Source: Vreelandella sp042466685 (GTDB lineage Bacteria; Pseudomonadota; Gammaproteobacteria; Pseudomonadales; Halomonadaceae). From it: DNA of 64,000 bases. The stretch is taken from contig NZ_CP170448.1 in assembly GCF_042466685.1 (NCBI RefSeq), positions 4,030,001 through 4,094,000 on the forward strand, in the 5' to 3' direction. A program made the position numbers and the translations under genes. The notes below the pieces were generated by a model. The model had not been told where the DNA came from. It did no database searches and worked only from the letters and a program-made list of their open reading frames with translations. This document shows, one piece after another, positions 1 through 7,511 of this stretch. Each line of letters starts with the position of its first letter. The stretch's first letter is position 1.

Positions 1-335
1 AGCACGTCATCGTAGAAGGCGGTAATGATGTCGACGCTTTTCGGCAGATGGAAGGTATTGATGGGTACATCGCCAATATCGGCCACCTGCAGGCTTTCAA
101 AGGGCGCGGCGCGCGTCGCCATGTTGTAAGGACGCAGCATGCGCGACTCATCGCGGATCTGGCGTGGCCCGAGCCGTGTACCTGGGCGGTTTGAAGTGCC
201 AATATCCATGGGAATGCCTATAAATGCCGCATCCAAACCCTCGGCCGTCTCCTGCGTAGGCAGACGCATCATGGTGGCGGGGCCTGCAAAGCGCGGCATG
301 GTATTGCCACCCAAGGGCTGATTAAACTCCGACAT
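1..335 (-). CDS. Agmatinase/guanidinobutyrase-family ureohydrolase, N-terminal part (gene runs off the left edge)
   Basis: The 111 codons present match the N-terminus of agmatinase/guanidinobutyrase enzymes, which hydrolyse guanidino compounds to urea and an amine in the cytoplasm. The start reads MSEFNQPLGGNTMPRFAG, followed by a GIPMDIGTSNRPGTRLGP stretch and a VADIGDVPIN segment, all typical of the family. The Mn-binding motifs lie beyond the window edge, so activity cannot be judged. The ATG at 335 has an AGGAG ribosome site just upstream. A sigma-54-type promoter at 424-438 points at it, and a sigma-54 activator gene is divergent. Substrate (agmatine, guanidinobutyrate or guanidinopropionate) cannot be decided from this part. 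Confidence 0.85.
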   Translation of the reverse strand, partial: MSEFNQPLGGNTMPRFAGPATMMRLPTQETAEGLDAAFIGIPMDIGTSNRPGTRLGPRQIRDESRMLRPYNMATRAAPFESLQVADIGDVPINTFHLPKSVDIITAFYDDV

Positions 336-343
336 AGTTCTCT

Positions 344-377
344 CCTAGACGTTATTTGAACCTAGACGTTATTTGAA
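344..377. repeat. Exact 17-bp tandem duplication in the ureohydrolase leader
   Basis: The unit CCTAGACGTTATTTGAA occurs twice head to tail with no mismatch (344-360 and 361-377). It begins at the edge of the ureohydrolase ribosome site and lies in its 5' leader. It looks like a recent replication-slippage duplication; a function is not evident. Confidence 0.95.
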
Positions 378-423
378 ATTATTGAATCGCAATGCGAGCG
401 CGGCTTGCCTATCAATAGACATT

Positions 424-438
424 GCACAGAGCGTGCCA
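424..438 (-). promoter_or_regulatory. Candidate sigma-54 (-24/-12) promoter for the ureohydrolase
   Basis: Read on the minus strand the sequence is TGGCACGCTCTGTGC. It has a perfect TGGCAC -24 element and the invariant GG-N10-GC spacing; the -12 element is GTGC rather than TTGC. It lies about 90 bp upstream of the ureohydrolase start and is oriented toward it. The neighbouring gene encodes a sigma-54 enhancer-binding protein, which supports the call. Confidence 0.65.
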
Positions 439-480
439 AGTCGTCACAACCGCCAGGAAAGGCACTTTGCTAGCCATTTG

Positions 481-494
481 ATGCAAAAATGCAT
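481..494. promoter_or_regulatory. Inverted repeat, possible activator binding site
   Basis: ATGCA-AAAA-TGCAT forms an inverted repeat with 5-bp arms. It lies about 45 bp upstream of the -24 element at 424-438 and about 100 bp before the divergent sigma-54 activator gene. This is a plausible upstream activating sequence, but it is short and A-rich, so it is weak evidence alone. Confidence 0.3.
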
Positions 495-591
495 TAAATT
501 GACGACCTAGCAATTCAATACTGCATCGATAATTCAAAAATGGTTCGATTAGCAGGCTAATGCCGCGGGTGCATCAGATGAGTGAATTCGA

Positions 592-2022
592 GTGAGTGAA
601 ATAGACAAACGCGTGCTGCAGACCATTGTGGCAACCGCAAACGACCACTTCTTTATCGTCAGTGGCGATGGGCAGATAGTGGACATCAGCCCTGGCGCCG
701 AAGCGGTTTACGGGGTATCCAGAGAAGAGCTGCTCTCCAGCAGTGTGCAGCAACTGCAAGCGGCCGGAGTACTCAAGCCCTCCATCACCATGGAAGTGAT
801 GCGCACCCGCAGGCCCGCACAGCTTATGCAGGTAACCGGAACAGGCCGCCGGGTGATTGCTGAAGCCTACCCGGTGTTCGTCGACGGCAAGCTGGAGCGC
901 ATTATCAGCCGCTCCCGGGATTTAACTGACTTGCAGTTACTGCAGGACGAATATGCCCTACTGCAAAAACGCTTTAGCGAACACTTAAAGCGCAGCCAGG
1001 CAGCCCCAGATGCGGAGGAGCAAGCGCTAGATGATGCTCTGGACAATTTGCAGGTACGCAGCAGCGTGATGCGCGAAATCGCGCTGCTGCTTAAGCGCGT
1101 AGCCCCTTCAGATGCCAATGTGTTGATGCTGGGTGAGTCTGGCGTGGGTAAAACCGCTTTTGCCAAACAGCTACATCGCTGGAGCCAGCGCTGCGATGGC
1201 CCGTTTATTGACGTTAACTGTGCGGCGATACCCGAGAATCTGTTTGAGTCCGAGATGTTTGGCTACCAGCCCGGTGCCTTTAGCGGTGCCGCGCGGCAGG
1301 GAAAAGCTGGCCTGTTAGAGCAGGCCGAGGGCGGTACGCTGTTTCTGGATGAAATAGGCGAGCTGCCGCTGCTAATGCAAACCAAACTGCTCAAGGTGAT
1401 TCAGGACGGTAGTTTGACCCGGCTAGGTGACACTCGCTCACGCAAAGTCAATTTTCGCTTGGTCGTGGCGACCAACCAGGATTTGGGCAAGCAAGTAGAG
1501 GCCGGACTTTTCCGTCTGGATCTTTACTACCGCCTCAATGTGATCCCGGTCACCCTGCCGCCGCTGCGTGACCGCCGGGAGGATATCCCCGATCTGGTTG
1601 AAGCGTGTTTAAACCGGCTCAACCAGCGCTATGGGCGGCAAAAAATACTTGATACCCGCGTTTGGTCGACCTTGATGGGCAGCGAATGGCCAGGTAACGT
1701 CCGCGAGCTGGAAAATTGGCTAGAAAGAGCCTGGCTTTCCAGCCCCACCGATCAAATCGAGGAGCCCACCGCACTCTCTCACGCCGAACAGCACCGCGCC
1801 AGTTTGCCGAGCGCCTCGCCAGCAAAGCCGATAACAGCACTCGAACCTCAGGAAACCCTCAAGCAGTACCTAGCGCGGCTGGAGCGTGAAACCCTTGAAG
1901 AGCTTTGCAACACACTTCCCAGCACCTACGCCATTGCCGAACGACTGGGCATCAGCCAATCCAGCGTGGTGCGCAGGCTTCAGCGCTATGGTTTGAGTAC
2001 TATTACAACGTCAACTAGATAG
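592..2022 (+). CDS. Sigma-54-dependent transcriptional activator (PAS - AAA+ - helix-turn-helix)
   Basis: This 476-residue protein is an enhancer-binding protein that remodels sigma-54 RNA polymerase. Residues about 8-115 form a PAS sensor domain. Residues about 155-380 form the AAA+ domain with Walker A GESGVGKT (181-188) and Walker B TLFLDE (249-254). The sigma-54 contact loop is GAFSGA (228-233) instead of the usual GAFTGA. The C-terminal 50 residues carry a Fis/TyrR-like helix-turn-helix (AIAERLGISQSSVVRRLQRYG). The start is GTG at 592; a nearby ATG at 578 is out of frame. It is divergent from the ureohydrolase gene and probably controls it. Its last 140 bp are repeated at 2932-3071, after the Bro-N gene. 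Confidence 0.9.
   Translation: MSEIDKRVLQTIVATANDHFFIVSGDGQIVDISPGAEAVYGVSREELLSSSVQQLQAAGVLKPSITMEVMRTRRPAQLMQVTGTGRRVIAEAYPVFVDGKLERIISRSRDLTDLQLLQDEYALLQKRFSEHLKRSQAAPDAEEQALDDALDNLQVRSSVMREIALLLKRVAPSDANVLMLGESGVGKTAFAKQLHRWSQRCDGPFIDVNCAAIPENLFESEMFGYQPGAFSGAARQGKAGLLEQAEGGTLFLDEIGELPLLMQTKLLKVIQDGSLTRLGDTRSRKVNFRLVVATNQDLGKQVEAGLFRLDLYYRLNVIPVTLPPLRDRREDIPDLVEACLNRLNQRYGRQKILDTRVWSTLMGSEWPGNVRELENWLERAWLSSPTDQIEEPTALSHAEQHRASLPSASPAKPITALEPQETLKQYLARLERETLEELCNTLPSTYAIAERLGISQSSVVRRLQRYGLSTITTSTR
1852..1991 (+). repeat. Left copy of a 140-bp direct repeat (HTH-coding gene end)
   Basis: This segment encodes the helix-turn-helix tail of the activator. It recurs at 2932-3071, offset by exactly 1080 bp, with about 12 mismatches in 140. 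The last 47 bp of the repeat are identical in both copies; the mismatches lie in the first two-thirds. Similarity stops abruptly after codon Gly in RRLQRYG, where this copy continues into AT-rich sequence. Confidence 0.95.
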
Positions 2023-2191
2023 GTAAGCCTTCGCAACTCAAATATTAGCGCTTTGCTCAAATTAGCGGAGAAGAGGACGCAGTGGATCCTAGATAAAACC
2101 GTATGCTTTTCAACCTACACACATTGAGGTACGTTTACTTAAGAACAAACCACTCTCGGTCATAGCGAAGCTTATACACAGGATAATATTA

Positions 2192-2953
2192 ATGTCAGAG
2201 ACTAGCCTAATCTTGGCATATCCAGAAAGCGGCCATCAAATCAGAACCATACACAATGGTAATGAAGTGATGTTCTGTCTGGCTGATGTTGTGAAGTTTC
2301 TTGCCGATCAAAATACCCAGCTAGCCTATGGAGGAAGAGGTGAAGGACTAGCAGGGCTGACGAGAGCAATTATTAACGCTCTAGACCCCGACGAATGCCA
2401 CTCAATTGAAGGCAGCAAAAACCAACAAGACGCTCAATATATTACGCAGCCCGGATTATTCCGGATAATTCTTCGGGACAGCAGCCCCGCCTGTAAAAAT
2501 TTTCAACGCTGGGTTTTTCATGAAGTACTGCCTTCCATTCAGAAACATGGAACTTACCCTCCCCCAATCTCAACTGAGTCGTCTGATGTTCGAAAGGCGG
2601 TAATGCTTCTTCTTGACGAAATTGATGAACGAGAAAGGCTTGAGAGAGAAACCAAGCAAAGATTTGAAAAGAACGAAAGGCGCCTTGATGAGTTAAGTGA
2701 AATAATCTCAACTCATTCTTTACCTGATATTAACCATGTTTACAGAACAGTTGATGACTTCTGCCAATCAAACAATATCAATTTGTTACATGAGCATATG
2801 ATTTTTGGATGGTGCCTAAAAATTTGCATGGAAAAGGGGCAGAAATCTTACCAAACTCACGAAGATGGTCAAAAGATAACTAAGTTCCCTGAGCCAGTAA
2901 TTTCAGAAGCCTGGACATTAGTTCAAAAACAGAAACCCTCAAGCAATACCTAG
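2192..2953 (+). CDS. Bro-N domain protein (phage antirepressor-like)
   Basis: The N-terminal 120 residues match the Bro-N fold of phage antirepressors and baculovirus BRO proteins. There is a 'evmFCLADVVKFL' segment, then YITQPGLFRIILRDS and FQRWVFHEVLPSIQKHG, the usual closing signature. Residues about 140-175 are a charged helical linker. The C-terminal 70 residues are unassigned. The coding sequence is clearly more AT-rich than its neighbours, which indicates transfer. An AGGAT ribosome site precedes the ATG. The last residues (KPSSNT) and stop are encoded inside the right copy of the 140-bp repeat, so the gene ends in host-type sequence. No integrase, HNH nuclease or other phage gene accompanies it. 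Bro-N domains bind DNA; the role here is unknown. Confidence 0.85.
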   Translation: MSETSLILAYPESGHQIRTIHNGNEVMFCLADVVKFLADQNTQLAYGGRGEGLAGLTRAIINALDPDECHSIEGSKNQQDAQYITQPGLFRIILRDSSPACKNFQRWVFHEVLPSIQKHGTYPPPISTESSDVRKAVMLLLDEIDERERLERETKQRFEKNERRLDELSEIISTHSLPDINHVYRTVDDFCQSNNINLLHEHMIFGWCLKICMEKGQKSYQTHEDGQKITKFPEPVISEAWTLVQKQKPSSNT

Positions 2954-3090
2954 CGCGGCTGAAGCGGGAAACGCTTGAGGCGCTGTGCACCACTCATCCC
3001 AGCACCTACGCCATTGCCGAGCGGCTGGGCATCAGCCAATCCAGCGTGGTGCGCAGGCTTCAGCGCTATGGCATTAAGGTCGCCAAGTGA
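2932..3090 (+). pseudogene. Orphan 3' end of the sigma-54 activator gene (right repeat copy)
   Basis: In the frame starting at 2932 the sequence encodes ETLKQYLARLKRETLEALC and then the same helix-turn-helix as the activator, ending in GIKVAK and a TGA at 3088-3090. It is homologous to residues 421-467 of the protein encoded at 592-2022. No start codon precedes it in frame: stops occur at 2881 and 2890. I read it as the displaced original 3' end of the activator gene, separated from its body by the Bro-N insertion. An intact gene would be restored by recombination between the two copies. Confidence 0.85.
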
Positions 3091-3110
3091 TTCTCTGCTT
3101 GACACAACGG

Positions 3111-3139
3111 CTGTCATCAACCATCCATGTAAGTGTCAT
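3111..3139 (+). promoter_or_regulatory. Candidate Pho box (PhoB-type 11-bp repeats) upstream of ugpCBAE
   Basis: Three 7-mers stand at exact 11-bp spacing: CTGTCAT (3111), CATCCAT (3122) and GTGTCAT (3133). The first is a perfect PhoB half-site, the third matches 6 of 7 and the middle one 4 of 7. Pho boxes are built from such 11-bp units, and the ugp operon of Escherichia coli is PhoB-controlled, so the position in front of a Ugp-type importer fits well. I could not find a convincing -10 element. Confidence 0.55.
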
Positions 3140-3203
3140 GAAACGGCAACACCTTCAACACAAGCTGAACCAATAACAACCAACAGCCGGTGATGTGTGT
3201 GCT

Positions 3204-4334
3204 ATGTCAAACCAATCGCGAATACGCTTAGAGGGCGTCACTAAACGTTGGGGCGCCTCTGCGGCTGTCGATGGTATCTCGTTTGATGTGACCCCAGGGC
3301 AGTTTGTCATTCTGCTGGGCCCTTCAGGCTGCGGTAAATCCACCACGCTTCGCATGATTGCAGGCTTGGAAGAAGCCAGCGACGGCCAAATTCATATTGG
3401 CGAACGCGACGTCACGCGGCTGCCGCCCGGCGACCGTGGGCTGAGCATGGTGTTTCAGTCCTACGCGCTGTTTCCGCATTTGAGTGTGGCTGACAATATC
3501 GTGTTTGGCCTGCGCAGCCGCAAGGTACCCAAAGCCGAGCAGCGCGAGCGGCTAGCCAAAGTGGCCGAACTGGTTGATTTAACCGATTACCTAGATCGCA
3601 AACCTGCCCAGCTTTCCGGCGGCCAACGCCAGCGGGTTGCTTTGGCGCGCTCGGTTATTTCCGAACACCCTATCTGCCTGATGGATGAACCGCTATCCAA
3701 CCTGGACGCCCGGCTGCGCAGCGACATGCGCCGGGAAATCAAAGCGCTGCAAAGCCGCCTGAATATGACGGTGATTTACGTCACCCACGACCAGGTGGAA
3801 GCCATGAGCATGGGCGATCGTGTGATTCTGATGCAGCACGGCAAAATCGTGCAGGACGGTACGCCCGACGAACTTTATAACCGTCCCGCCAGCGCCTTCG
3901 CCGCCAGTTTTATTGGTAGTCCTGCGATGAATCTATTGCCATTGGTGGCCGGTGAGAATGGCGCTGTCATTGAAGGCGAGCCAAGCACACCCGTAGCCCC
4001 ATTTGAGGCCGCCGGGGGACACCTGGGCGTGCGCCCAGAAGACATTGAGTTACGGCCAGCAGCGTCGCCCGGCGTACCCGCCAAGGTATTAAGTGAAGAG
4101 TACTTGGGGGCAGATACCATTGCCTATGTTGAGGTGGGCTCCCATACCCTGAGGGTTCGCCTAAGCGGCAAACCGCTATTGAGCGGTCAGCCATGCAGCC
4201 TCTATTGGACGTCCAAGAACATACACCTTTTCGATGCTAACGGCCTACGGCGCGATGACATGCCACTAAGTGATTTCGCTCCGCCAATCCCCAGCATTCC
4301 TCGTCCACCGGCGGTGGGCTCTTTCCAACACTGA
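3204..4334 (+). CDS. ugpC: ABC importer ATP-binding subunit, UgpC/MalK type
   Basis: This 376-residue ATPase energises the importer encoded by the next three genes. It shows Walker A GPSGCGKST, the Q-loop in VFQSYALFPH, the ABC signature LSGGQRQR, Walker B ICLMDEP and the switch His in VTHDQVEA. A C-terminal MalK-type regulatory domain follows from about residue 240. I prefer the ATG at 3204 (MSNQSRIRLEGVTKRWG) over a GTG at 3195 because the domain begins there. Gene order C-B-A-E differs from the E. coli order B-A-E-C. A candidate Pho box upstream supports glycerol-3-phosphate as substrate, but sugar importers of this class look alike. Confidence 0.88.
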   Translation: MSNQSRIRLEGVTKRWGASAAVDGISFDVTPGQFVILLGPSGCGKSTTLRMIAGLEEASDGQIHIGERDVTRLPPGDRGLSMVFQSYALFPHLSVADNIVFGLRSRKVPKAEQRERLAKVAELVDLTDYLDRKPAQLSGGQRQRVALARSVISEHPICLMDEPLSNLDARLRSDMRREIKALQSRLNMTVIYVTHDQVEAMSMGDRVILMQHGKIVQDGTPDELYNRPASAFAASFIGSPAMNLLPLVAGENGAVIEGEPSTPVAPFEAAGGHLGVRPEDIELRPAASPGVPAKVLSEEYLGADTIAYVEVGSHTLRVRLSGKPLLSGQPCSLYWTSKNIHLFDANGLRRDDMPLSDFAPPIPSIPRPPAVGSFQH

Positions 4335-4379
4335 TCGCTTTTCAACCTTGATTCAGTCCTGACACTTGTGGAGTCTCTT

Positions 4380-5660
4380 ATGCGTACGCGGATACCTTTT
4401 GCAATGACCGCCCTGGCAGCGGGCTTGCTAAGCGCCGCCCAGGTAAACGCGGATAGCGTCGATCTGACCATGTACTATCCGGTCTCGGTGGGCGGTGCAC
4501 TCACCGATGTCGTTGATAATCTGGTGGAGGAGTTTGAAAGCGAACACCCCGATATCAATGTAGAAGCGATCTACGCCGGTAACTACGACGACACCCGCGT
4601 GCGCGCCATGTCGGCGATGGAAGCCGGTGATACGCCTCAGCTGTCGGTCATGTTCTCAATCGACCTTTACGAACTGATTGAGCAGAACGCTATTGTCGCC
4701 TTTGACGACCTGGTCGAAACCGATGAAGAGCGCGAATGGCTCGATGGCTTCTACCCAGGGCTGATGGAAAATGGCCAACTGGATGGCAAAACCTACGGCA
4801 TCCCCTTCCAGCGCTCCACCATCGTACTGTTCTGGAACAAGGACGCCTTTGAAGCCGCTGGCCTAGACCCCGAAACACCCCCGGAAAACTGGGAAGAGAT
4901 GGCCGAGATGGCGGCGACCGTGCGCGAAGCCTCCAATGGCGAGCAGTGGGGCGTTATGGTGCCGTCGACTGGCTACCCCTACTGGATGTTCCAAGCCTTT
5001 GCCTTTCAGAACGGCCACCGGCTAATGAGTGAAGATGGCACCGAGGTCTACTTCGACGACCCCGCAGCGGTTGAAGCGCTGGAGTACTGGGTGTCACTGG
5101 CCACCGAGCACGATGCCATGCCCGACGGCACCATCGAGTGGGGCACCCTGCGCCAGAACTTCCTTGAAGAGTCCACGGCGATGATGTGGCACACCACGGG
5201 CAACCTGACCGCCGTACGCAACGAAGCCAATTTTGATTTTGGCGTGGCTATGCTGCCGATGAAAACCCAGCGCGGCAGCCCTACCGGCGGCGGCAACTTC
5301 TACATTTTTGAAGATACGACGGAAGAAGAGCAGCGTGCGGCGATGACCTTTATTCGCTGGATGACCGCTCCCGAGCGAGCCGCTGCCTGGTCGATTGAGA
5401 CCGGCTACATGGGCGTTAGCCCCGCCGCCTACGAAACCGACGCGCTACAAGGCTATGTGGAAGAATTCCCACCCGCCGCGGTTGCCCGCGACCAGCTTGA
5501 ACACGGCACGGCGGAGCTTTCCACCTATCAGGGTGGCCGCATTCGCCGCGCTTTGGATAACGCCGTGCAAGCCGCACTAACCGGTCAAATGACGCCGCAA
5601 GAAGCACTTAGCCAGGCGCAGCAAGAAGCCGACAGCGTGTTGCGCCGCTACGCTCGCTAA
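4380..5660 (+). CDS. ugpB: Periplasmic solute-binding protein, UgpB-like
   Basis: This is a 426-residue extracellular solute-binding protein of the MalE/UgpB class that captures substrate in the periplasm. An N-terminal signal peptide (MRTRIPFAMTALAAG...) probably ends after NADS-region residues near 23. The mature part opens with DLTMYYPVSVGGALTDVV and contains the family features FESEHPDINVEA and TGGGNFYIFE. The ATG at 4380 has a TGGAG site 6-7 bases upstream; a GTG at 4368 is less likely. It lies between the ATPase and permease genes and is followed by a hairpin that may raise its expression relative to the permeases. Substrate assignment to glycerol-3-phosphate rests on similarity and the Pho box. 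Confidence 0.82.
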   Translation: MRTRIPFAMTALAAGLLSAAQVNADSVDLTMYYPVSVGGALTDVVDNLVEEFESEHPDINVEAIYAGNYDDTRVRAMSAMEAGDTPQLSVMFSIDLYELIEQNAIVAFDDLVETDEEREWLDGFYPGLMENGQLDGKTYGIPFQRSTIVLFWNKDAFEAAGLDPETPPENWEEMAEMAATVREASNGEQWGVMVPSTGYPYWMFQAFAFQNGHRLMSEDGTEVYFDDPAAVEALEYWVSLATEHDAMPDGTIEWGTLRQNFLEESTAMMWHTTGNLTAVRNEANFDFGVAMLPMKTQRGSPTGGGNFYIFEDTTEEEQRAAMTFIRWMTAPERAAAWSIETGYMGVSPAAYETDALQGYVEEFPPAAVARDQLEHGTAELSTYQGGRIRRALDNAVQAALTGQMTPQEALSQAQQEADSVLRRYAR

Positions 5661-5681
5661 TTGTTAGCCATTTTACTGTAC

Positions 5682-5703
5682 GCCGGGGCAGGCCCCGGCT
5701 TTT
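5682..5703 (+). terminator. Intercistronic hairpin/attenuator between ugpB and ugpA
   Basis: GCCGGGG-CAGG-CCCCGGC forms a perfect 7-bp GC stem followed by TTTT. It sits in the 63-bp gap between the binding-protein stop and the permease start. Partial termination or 3'-end protection here would give more binding protein than permease, as in other periplasmic importer operons. Confidence 0.7.
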
Positions 5704-5723
5704 CCAACGTGCGGTACGCCTCT

Positions 5724-6608
5724 ATGTCATTCACTAACCACCGCAAAATGCAGCTCTACGGCGCGCTTCTACTGCTCCCCGCTGCGCTGCTGCTGACGAC
5801 GTTTGCTTATTTACCGACCGTGACAACGGTCATTAACAGCCTGTTTTTACCCGGCTTTCGCGGTGCTCCCACTGAATTCGTAGGCCTTGAAAATTATCAG
5901 GTGTTGTTCGACGACCCGACGTTTTGGACAGTAGCCCGTAACAACTTAATCTACGCCGTCGGTACGATTCCTACGTCTATCGCGCTGGCCTTGGGCATGG
6001 CACTGTTCGTCAACGGCAAGCTTCGCGGGCGGGGCTTTGTGCGCATGGCCTACTTTACGCCGACGATTCTACCCATGATTGCCGCGGCCAATATCTGGAT
6101 GTTTTTCTACGCGCCGCAGATTGGCCTATTCAATAAACTGCTCGGCATGTTGGGCTTTTCCGGGGTGAACTGGCTGGGCGATCCAAACATTGCGTTAAGC
6201 TCGGTGATCGTGATGTCGGTATGGAAAGAAGCCGGCTTTTTTATGATTTTCTATCTGGCGGCGCTGCAAAGTATGCCACCCGAGCTAAAAGAGGCTGCCA
6301 TTTTAGAAGGCACCGGTCGCTGGAGTTTCTTCTGGCGGGTCACCTTTCCGCTGCTGATGCCCACCACGCTCTTTGTGCTGATCAATGCGCTGATTAATTC
6401 GGTGCGCGTCGTCGATCACCTGTTTATTTTGACCAAGGGTGGGCCCAACAACGCCACCAACCTGCTGCTTTATTACGTCTACGAGAACGCCTTCTCGTTC
6501 TTTGACCGCACCACGGCGGCGACCATTACGGTGGTCATTCTGGTGGTACTGGCGGTAGTGGCCACGCTGAAGTTCACGATTTTAGACCGCAGGACGCACT
6601 ATCAATGA
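5724..6608 (+). CDS. ugpA: ABC importer permease, UgpA-like
   Basis: This 294-residue inner-membrane permease belongs to the MalF/UgpA class, with six predicted membrane segments beginning at LYGALLLLPAALLLTTFAYL. The cytoplasmic EAA loop that contacts the ATPase is ELKEAAILEGTGRWSFFWRVTFPLL. I chose the ATG at 5724 because the protein then begins just before the first membrane segment; an upstream extension to 5661 would be translated through the hairpin at 5682-5703. It overlaps the next permease gene by 4 bp (ATGA), so the two are translationally coupled. Confidence 0.85.
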   Translation: MSFTNHRKMQLYGALLLLPAALLLTTFAYLPTVTTVINSLFLPGFRGAPTEFVGLENYQVLFDDPTFWTVARNNLIYAVGTIPTSIALALGMALFVNGKLRGRGFVRMAYFTPTILPMIAAANIWMFFYAPQIGLFNKLLGMLGFSGVNWLGDPNIALSSVIVMSVWKEAGFFMIFYLAALQSMPPELKEAAILEGTGRWSFFWRVTFPLLMPTTLFVLINALINSVRVVDHLFILTKGGPNNATNLLLYYVYENAFSFFDRTTAATITVVILVVLAVVATLKFTILDRRTHYQ

Positions 6609-7447
6609 ACACCTCCACGACCACTGCGCCCCGCTCTCGTTACACCGCTATTCCGTCGCTTGAAACCGTGGCGGCATGGCTGCTGGCGATCATTTGGATT
6701 TTCCCGCTGCTGTACGCCTTTTGGGCGGCCTTCCATCCTAGCGAGTTTATGGTGAATTTTTCTCTATTCGCCCCGCTGACGCTGGAAAACTTCACTAACG
6801 CCTGGTCACAGGCCCCCTTTGCCCGCTACTACCTGAACACCTTTGCGCTGGTGACCGGGGTGGTGATCGGTCAGTTTATCGTCTGTACCCTGGCGGCATT
6901 TGCCTTTGCGCGCTTTCCGATTCCCGGCAAGAACGTTTTGTTTATGCTGGTGCTGATTCAGCTGTTTGTGTTTCCCGAAGTACTGATTGTGGAGAACTAC
7001 CGCATTGCAAGCGAGCTGGGATTGATCAACACCATCACCGGGATTGGCCTGCCTTATGTCGCCAGTGCCCTGGGTATTTTTCTGCTGCGCCAAACGTTTA
7101 AAACCATCCCCCGTGAGCTTGAAGACGCCGCCCGAATAGAAGGCTGCAACTGGCTGGAAATTTTGTGGAAGGTTTACGTGCCGCTGGCTAAGCCTACCTA
7201 TTTAGCTTATGGCCTGGTCTCGATCAGCCACCACTGGAATAACTTTATCTGGCCGCTAGTGGTCACCAACTCGGTAGAGAGCCGCCCGTTAACCGTAGGT
7301 CTGGGTGTTTTTTCCGCGCCCGAAACCGGCGTCAACTGGGCCACCGTTAGCGCCGCCACGCTGTTAAGTATCGCCCCACTGCTCATTGCCTTTTTGCTCT
7401 TCCAGCGCCAGTTCGTGCAGTCGTTTTTAAGGGCCGGGATTCGCTAG
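6605..7447 (+). CDS. ugpE: ABC importer permease, UgpE-like
   Basis: This 280-residue MalG/UgpE-class permease pairs with UgpA to form the membrane channel. It has six hydrophobic segments and the EAA loop ELEDAARIEGCNWLEILWKVY. Its start overlaps the ugpA stop by 4 bp. It is the last gene of the ugpCBAE unit; no ugpQ phosphodiesterase follows. No strong terminator is visible before recQ. Confidence 0.86.
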   Translation: MNTSTTTAPRSRYTAIPSLETVAAWLLAIIWIFPLLYAFWAAFHPSEFMVNFSLFAPLTLENFTNAWSQAPFARYYLNTFALVTGVVIGQFIVCTLAAFAFARFPIPGKNVLFMLVLIQLFVFPEVLIVENYRIASELGLINTITGIGLPYVASALGIFLLRQTFKTIPRELEDAARIEGCNWLEILWKVYVPLAKPTYLAYGLVSISHHWNNFIWPLVVTNSVESRPLTVGLGVFSAPETGVNWATVSAATLLSIAPLLIAFLLFQRQFVQSFLRAGIR

Positions 7448-7511
7448 GCTGACGCCCTTCCCGTTTTTCGTGCACAATTCTTTCTTAAGCACACGACACG
7501 GGAGAGCATTG

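Noticed and set aside
461..474. A second GG-N10-GC match on the plus strand as a sigma-54 promoter for the activator gene.
   Set aside because: The elements read AGGCAC and TAGC, a poor match; such spacing alone is common by chance.
2975..3193. 72-residue open frame over the right repeat copy.
   Set aside because: It is out of frame with the HTH-coding sequence and shows no similarity to anything; it is a shadow of the duplicated gene end.
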